Assembly (NCBI GenBank): GCA_049999805.1
Contig: JBNGIO010005971.1
Location: forward strand, 1 to 64,000
Direction: 5' to 3'
Origin: Folioceros fuciformis
Taxonomy: Eukaryota; Anthocerotophyta; Anthocerotopsida; Anthocerotales
Length of the DNA stretch: 64,000 bases
The notes beneath the pieces are model-generated. The model was not told where the DNA came from, did no database searches, and saw nothing but the letters and a program-made list of their open reading frames with translations. Numbering within the stretch: the stretch's first letter is position 1; each line of letters begins with the position of its first letter. Shown piece after piece: positions 58,421 through 64,000 of the stretch. The translations under genes and the position numbers were made by a program.

Positions 58421-60641
58421 ATGGCTGGCGGCTCCGGGACGGGGGTATGGAACCTGCCGCAAGACGTGGCGAGGGTGGTCCTGGGCTGCGTCCAGGACCC
58501 CTTGGACCTGGCGTCCGCGGCCAGCGCGTGCCGCTACCTGAGGGACGCGGCGCTCGCCGCTCCCTGCCGCCTGCGCCTTCGCCCCCCGCAGGCGGCTCAC
58601 CATCAGAAGTGGACGGTTGCCGTGCTGGCCTGGCTCCGCCGCCTCCTGCCGCATACCCGCGCGCTTGATCTGGCCGGCTGCCCCATCTTCGATCAGGATG
58701 TCGCACTCCTGCTCCACGACCTCCACGACCTGGACTGCCTCCTCCTCGACAACTGCCAGAAACTGTGCGCCCTCTCTTCTTCATCCATCTCCTCTTATCC
58801 TCGTCTGCCACTGACTCCGGATTCCCCCCCTCTTTGCGTTTGTTTGTATGCAGGACATCCGCTGTTGCAGACAAGCTCGCCGCCTGCGTCAGCTCCGGGC
58901 CTCGGATTTTGAGTCTGCAGCGATGCTACAGGCTTGGGGCTACTGCCGCCGGCAATCTTCTGGTGGCAGCGTCGGGCCACGGATCCAGGCTGGAGTGCGT
59001 CCTGCTTAGTCATTTGGATGGACTGAATTTTCCCGCCCAGTCGCAGCAGCGGCATCTCGGCGCGGGCCTGCGAATTCTGGCTCTCCACAACTGTAGCACT
59101 CTCGGTTCTCATGACTTTGCTGCCGTGGTATGGATTCTTCAGCTGCCTTGGCTACTCTGGCTGGACTCTGCCTGCCGTAGTTTTGTGAGCTTGAATTTTT
59201 ATTATTTTTCTCCTACTTGTCTGTGTAGGCCGGGGCATCTCCTTGCCTGGAGATGCTCATGGTAGGGGGCTCTGTACATGGCTTGGGTCTGGCCAAGTCC
59301 GATGACCTTCTTCCATACAAGGTTGCACTTGTGTCTGCTGTCCTTGTGGCCACTGTTGAAGCTCTGCCTAGGCTGCAGGTTCTGGAGATCACTTTTTTTT
59401 CGGCTCTTGTTGTTCAAGCTGTCAGGTGAGCTCCTGGCGTGCCGAATGCGTTGTTTCGCAAGCAAACAAGCTTTTTTGGCTGTAATACCCGAGTTATGCC
59501 CTCTAATGTATGAATGCAATGAGCTGACAGTCTGCGCAAATGGATGGTTGTGTAGAGACCAGGTCAGGAAAGGAGTGCTTGTCTGGGATTTTTGTGATCC
59601 AGCATCTGTGGCGAAGGCTGCTGCAGTGCTATCTAGGTTGAAGATATCAGGTGGCCTTGGGTCGGATGCCGTACAAAGAAGAGATCCACACCATAGAACT
59701 TGTACAGAGTGTTGTGGTGATGAGAATGACACGAGAATGGAGAACCGGATTTTACAACAGTCGGAGGAGGATGTTGCACTTGCTCTTCAGGCAGCCGCTA
59801 ATTGCTCGGACGCGAGGAGGCTGACACCTTTGCATGTAGCTGCCTCTCGTGGAAATTGTGACATGATGAGAAACCTCCTCTGCACCGGTGCTTCTGCATC
59901 GGGGAAGAAGGATTTGAGCGGGGCCACTGCCTTGTTCTGGGCGGCTGAGTATGGGCATGCGGAAGCTTGTCGTATCCTTTTGAAGGCAGGTGCTGAGTTG
60001 TTTGAGAGGAACAATGGCGGAGAGACTCCCTTGTACATCGCCGCCCTCAAGGGGCATGCCGCCTCGGTTGAAGGCATCGTTGAACATTGCTGCGAGCACG
60101 GTATCATTTGGCAAGATCCTACACTCTATTGTAAGCCTGTGCCACAGATTTACTTGTATTTTGATACGAGCATCCGACGATTTTCTGGCCTTAGGACTGG
60201 TTTTCACTTTTTTTTAACTTCGGTGCAAATGTAGGTGATGGCTGGACCCCCCTCCTGGCAGCTGCAGTGGCGGGTCACCAAGAGGAGGGTAAAATTTTGC
60301 TCTCTGCTACGGGAGATGAGAAGCTTGCTCGTCTTCTTCTGGATGCTCAAAATCGTTACGGCTTGACTGCCCTGCACATCGCTGCACGGAGGCCGTCAGT
60401 TTGGTTTGTGGAGACGTTGCTGGACGCCGGTGCGTCCTTTGATATTCGGGACAACTGGGGCCACACAGCTCTGGACCTGGCCCTCAAATTCGGTCATCAG
60501 GATGTAGCTCAGATCCTGAGGCGACGGAAACCTTCCCTGGAACTGGCAACTAGTCCTAGTCTGAGGGGCCCAACAGTCCTAAAAGACTCCTATCTCGGAA
60601 GAAGCAGACACGGCGACATATCGAAGGTGGAGTTTCAGTAA
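58421..60641 (+). CDS. F-box, leucine-rich and ankyrin-repeat protein
   Basis: Inferred exons 58421-58764, 58854-59127, 59229-59425, 59556-60130, 60235-60641, all in phase; 598 residues. An F-box occupies residues 8-50 (VWNLPQDVARVVLGCVQDPLDLASAASACRYL compressed as LPQDVARVVLGCV then LASAASACRYLRD), expected to bind SKP1 in an SCF ubiquitin ligase. It is followed by irregular leucine-rich repeats (ALDLAGCPIFDQDV, LDCLLLDNCQKL, ILSLQRCYRLG, ILALHNCSTLG) to about residue 280. From about 370 come ankyrin repeats (TPLHVAASRGNCDMMRNLL, TALFWAAEYGHAEACRILL, TPLYIAALKGHAASV, TALHIAARR, TALDLALKFGHQDVAQIL). A short polar tail ends the protein. Having all three modules in one chain suggests two substrate-binding surfaces. 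Start: first ATG in good context after a GC-rich leader. Confidence 0.88.
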
Positions 60642-61329
60642 GGTGGGTGTCTAAATCGGTCGTCCTGCCCTTTCCTTCGGAGGAAGGGGCTGCTGTTGTT
60701 GCAGCTGGGACACGCTCTGCTGATGACACTCAGAAATTAACCAGGTGTCCAAAGGAGCTGCGATCAGACAGCTATGGAGAACTGAGTTTTGTAGGCGCAC
60801 ATGCTGTGTGCCGTGTGACAACCTGCACGAGCAGAACGTAAGGTGGGCTGGGGGAGTTTTCCAGCAGTTTTCCAGCTGACCGATTCCGCACTTTTCGGAC
60901 CCTCAATATGAAAGTTTCGGACCCTCAATATGAAAGCTCCTCCCCAAGCACTACGTCGTTCAAGGCGCCGTTCGTAATGAACCGTGAGGCTGAAACTGCG
61001 CAGGTTTCCGATGCAGCTCATTAAAGTGCACTGCGCAGTGAAGAGGAAGTGCACTGCGCAGTGAAGAGGAAGCTTTCATTAAAGAGGAAGCTTGTCTTCT
61101 TCGAAAGCCACATGAAGCACGCGCCTAGAGGAAGTTTTTCTAGGCTTGTTGTTTCATATTTTACTTATTTTATATTTTACACTACCAGTATAAATTACTG
61201 GACCCCTTCCTAAGGGGTCGGTAAAGGTGTTTTTTTATTATACTTAAATTACAACAAAATTATACAGTTGGTAAAATTATATGGCATGTGTAAATTGATA
61301 CACCTTTTGTAATATAATCTGGTATTTTC
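60642..61329. other. Intergenic with short tandem repeats
   Basis: Contains two exact two-copy repeats: 22 bases at 60893-60936 and 23 bases at 61026-61071, the latter holding the 12-base palindrome cactgcgcagtg. The rest is AT-rich. No gene. Confidence 0.7.
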
Positions 61330-61631
61330 TATGATTGAAAAAGAGATGGAAAGTCTCATCTACTCCAAAGATTGGAGGAACAACCCCATTAGGGCCAAAA
61401 GCAAAAAGATGTACTCTCCCATGCGAATATCATTTTCAAAACCTACCTACTGCTCCCAAAATGTCATGATGTGGAATAACAAAAGACCTAACTACCACCG
61501 ATGCCGAAGAAGCCGCTTGACCTGTGCTTGTTGCTGTTCTAAAAATTGCATTGGCCAATGCACGTTGCAAAGCAATGGATACACGTTGTCAAAAGAAGGC
61601 CACCACAGAGGAAAGAGGGAGAACACCATTC

Positions 61632-62126
61632 CTATTGCTCTGATAAACCTTGGTGCACTCCTTGATAAACCTTGAAAAGCCCCTTGCCCCATACCTCCAT
61701 GAGTCTCAAGAGCAAGGGGGATGAAAGTATGCCCGTCTTGCAAGGGAGAATACTTATGGATTTTGGCACTTGCACAACTCTCTGCCGCCCCACTAGGGGG
61801 TTGATGATGACGTGCTCACAAATCGAATCCCTAGTGGGATCCGTAACAGCCAATTCAGCAACACAAACCTATTCTCCCCTAATGAAGAAAACGTCGGCTC
61901 TAAGTGAAACCCCATTGCGCAAAGTATATGGACGCTCCCTATACGGAAGAAACCCACACTCCCTAGCCATTGAGAACATGATATCCCGAACTGCATCATG
62001 AGTGGCAATGCGGTGCCCCCCAACAAGACAACGTGCCAAATGGAACCTTGTATCAATGGCAACCCCACAACTACATGTAAAGAGAGAAAAAGCCAAGGGG
62101 TGGGCCAAACCTAAGCGAAGTCTCAT
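61632..62126 (-). pseudogene. LINE C-terminal Cys/His module and restriction-endonuclease-like segment
   Basis: The frame begins RLGLAHPLAFSLFTCSCG, followed by DTRFHLARC and HRIATHDAVRD, a Cys-x-Cys...His...Cys...His arrangement typical of the region after the RT in LINEs. Next comes LRADVFFIRGE, an in-frame TAG at 61869-61871, then AELAVTDP in the same frame. The Asp/Glu spacing resembles the restriction-like endonuclease of R2-type LINEs. The resemblance is by eye and moderate. Confidence 0.55.
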
Positions 62127-62293
62127 CGCGGTGGCGAAAGTTGCTGGTGCGATTCGAAACGCATGAATGCAAGGTCGAGCTAAAATCCAAGAGCCCGCTC
62201 CTTTACCTGAACAAGATCGAATACAAGCTCGAGAAGACCTAGGGATGGATGAGTCTGAAAGCAGGGCTCTTAGTGCTTGGCCATATTTCTTTT

Positions 62294-63977
62294 CTAGGAG
62301 GGAGGCTGGAGACCCTTCAACCCTTCCCTAGAGAAGGAGGTGAAAGGAGATAGAGCCTCACGAGCCTCCAAAGGTAGAGAATCCCTCGCTTGCCTAAGAG
62401 ACACCTGTAAAGGGAAAATGCCCTCCTCAACACTTGAAATAAAACTTTCAAGAACAGGGGAATCTTGTAGCAAAAAACGAGAGGCCAAAATTTGAGCAAA
62501 GAGGGCCCTGCTTCCAAGAAAGGCGGCTGGGGCAGAGTCCTCCATGGCCAAAAGACCAACCCCTCGAAAGACGACTAGCAAAGAAGCTTGCTTCCGAGCC
62601 AAATCACCGACAGCATACTCGAAGGTGCCTAGACCTATGATGTTCCCACGAGCTTGCATAACTTGATTGTCAAACTTCTTGAGACTTGATAAGAGAAATG
62701 GAGAAGGCGCAACAGTTTTAGTGAGGTAACATGGTCGGCGTGCAAAACAAGAAGAAAGGATACTAAACGCAATCTGAGGATCACCGATTTGTGAGAGGTC
62801 CATAATATGAACCACATCTTCATCCAACGCTTCATCCACAAACCTATGAACAAAATCAGGAGGTCCCACAGGCACTCCCAAGACTCGAAGTCCCTGCGAG
62901 TAGGTGATATCCACCCCCCTCCCCCTCCCCCCCCCCCAAATATTGAAGGGGGGGAGTGATGCTTGAAGGGGACCAAACCCTGCATTTAAATAGCTTGACC
63001 CGCAACCCCACCTTGGAGAGCTCTGACGATAAGAAATCAAATGTTGCTTTGTTTGTGACTTCTTGCCCAAGAATATGAGTGTCATCAGCCATAGAAGGGA
63101 AAGGCATTCCCGAAATGCTAAGGTAGTAGAGGACAACGCATGAAAATGCGCCATTGCAAAAAGAGCACCCCCCTAGCGGATCTCCTTGCCTTGTACCTGT
63201 TGCTGAATCAAAAATTGAGATCCCCTCAATAGTCGGGCCGTGTTGGTAGTAGAGCTTGGATGGCGAGCCATAGAAGGAGCGAATAAAATGGGTAAGACTT
63301 GCCAATTGACCTCCTGCACTCTTGAGCTCAGAGAAGATGGCAACCCTAGAGATGGTGTTGAAAGCATTTTCAATATCAACCTGCAAAGCTACTCAGTGAG
63401 GATGTAACTCAAGGGCCGCCAGGATGTCGAGAGCGGCAGATTCACACCCACCTGGGGTAGCAATCCCAAATTGGTGGGGTGCAAGATGCGCTTGGAAGTA
63501 CTCCCGAAGTTGAATTGCGATACTTCGGCTGATAAGGCGCAAAAATACCTCCCCCACAGCAATATAGCGCACTCCTGAGGTGGGGTTTTCCAATGCAAGT
63601 AGCCTACAAGCCGCCAAAACTTGAGAGATTCGATTGGGAACTTTGCCCCTAGCCACAGCATCTGCTAGTGTGTAAAGCTCCGAAAAACCACTTGAGGGAT
63701 CCCGAGGAGAAAAATAATCTAAAAAATGGTCATAAACTGTGCCAGACAAACCCCCTGAAGAAAGTCGTGGCGCAAAAGAGAGTGCATGCCCAAGAACAAC
63801 CTTATCCAAGCAAAAAGCCTCCTCGACCGTATGGTCAAGAAGATCTTGTGGTATAGTGTCATGAGGTTCTGGATGAAGGGCATTAAGTGCAGCAATGGTG
63901 TCCTCAGTTGCAAATGCAGCCGGCTCTGGGCGCAATGCTCTAGCAGCTCGAGCATATTCACCATCCTTGCCCAACAT
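62294..63977 (-). pseudogene. LINE reverse transcriptase (broken)
   Basis: Frames 63393-63977 and 62856-63386 are collinear, separated by a stop. They carry LINE-type RT motifs: SGLSGTVYDHFLDYF, then RYIAVGEVFLRLISRSIA, then HQFGIATPGGCESAALDIL, then the palm Asp region LQVDIENAFNTISR, then TGTRQGDPLGG, and the catalytic box as MADDTHILG. The usual aromatic residue of the YADD box is replaced by Met. A frameshift near the C/G run leads to the thumb region (62294-63154: GLRVLGVPVGPPDFV and a long helical part). Confidence 0.85.
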
Positions 63978-64000
63978 GAGACACCGCTTGAGACGCGCTT

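Larger units (their letters stand above)
61330..64000 (-). mobile_element. LINE-type non-LTR retrotransposon, 3' part, running off the window
   Basis: A minus-strand non-LTR element enters from beyond 64000 and ends near 61330, where homology with the truncated copy at 48-49 kb also stops. Coding remnants in order are reverse transcriptase (63977 to about 62300), a Cys/His module and a restriction-endonuclease-like segment (about 62126-61632), then a 3' UTR. One frame slip coincides with a C/G-rich run near 62915-62955; several single stops also interrupt it. The 5' end and promoter are outside the window. Confidence 0.85.

Noticed and set aside
1-64000. CRISPR arrays, bacterial operons or organelle origin
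   Set aside because: Spliceosomal introns, a nuclear tRNA-Tyr intron and spaced repeats without spacer diversity all argue for nuclear plant DNA.

Overview
The window looks like nuclear DNA of a seed-free land plant. The evidence is a large intronless PLS-class PPR gene, a plant-type plastid PNPase, a CBSCBSPB protein, a MOT1 molybdate transporter and an intron-containing tRNA-Tyr, together with a homologue of the ciliary protein DLEC1/CFAP81, which plants keep only if their sperm swim. Nearly all introns are about 75-300 nt with GT-AG ends (most near 95 nt). That would suit a lineage with compact introns such as Selaginella or hornworts, but the species cannot be fixed from sequence reading alone.

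Layout: (1) 1-11 kb is repeat-rich and carries a decayed minus-strand Ty3/gypsy-like retroelement (about 3.2-9.3 kb). Its reading order is gag-like, retropepsin, DNA cytosine methyltransferase, reverse transcriptase, RNase H, integrase, PHD finger. (2) 11.4-31 kb holds host genes: DLEC1-like (+, 13 inferred exons, with a coding minisatellite broken by an assembly gap), an intronless mitochondrial phosphate carrier (-), an unrecognised 407-residue ORF (+), MOT1 (+) and a 1056-residue PPR protein (-). (3) 31.1-47 kb holds a LIN37-like DREAM subunit (+, head-to-head with the PPR gene), 3.5 kb of non-genic DNA with minisatellites, plastid PNPase (+, 24 inferred exons, with a repetitive charged tail) and VPS39 (-, 11 exons). 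(4) 47-49.9 kb is repeats, including a 5'-truncated LINE copy with an expanded tail. (5) 49.9-60.6 kb holds a CBSCBSPB protein (+, 14 exons, one GC-AG intron), tRNA-Ala, a PPR pseudogene related to the intact PPR gene, tRNA-Tyr, an RlmN-type radical SAM enzyme (-) and an F-box/LRR/ankyrin protein (+). (6) 61.3-64 kb is the 3' part of a LINE on the minus strand, whose 3' end matches the truncated copy at 48-49 kb in inverted orientation.

The host genes do not form a pathway. PNPase, the PPR protein and possibly the RlmN-like enzyme share an organelle RNA theme; VPS39, MOT1, the phosphate carrier and DLEC1 serve trafficking, transport and cilia. The most interesting item is the retroelement that carries its own DNA methyltransferase and a chromatin-reader PHD finger. 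This copy is mutated at several catalytic positions, so it is a relic. Exon models were built by eye from reading frame, splice dinucleotides, intron phase and remembered family alignments; none was tested with RNA data.
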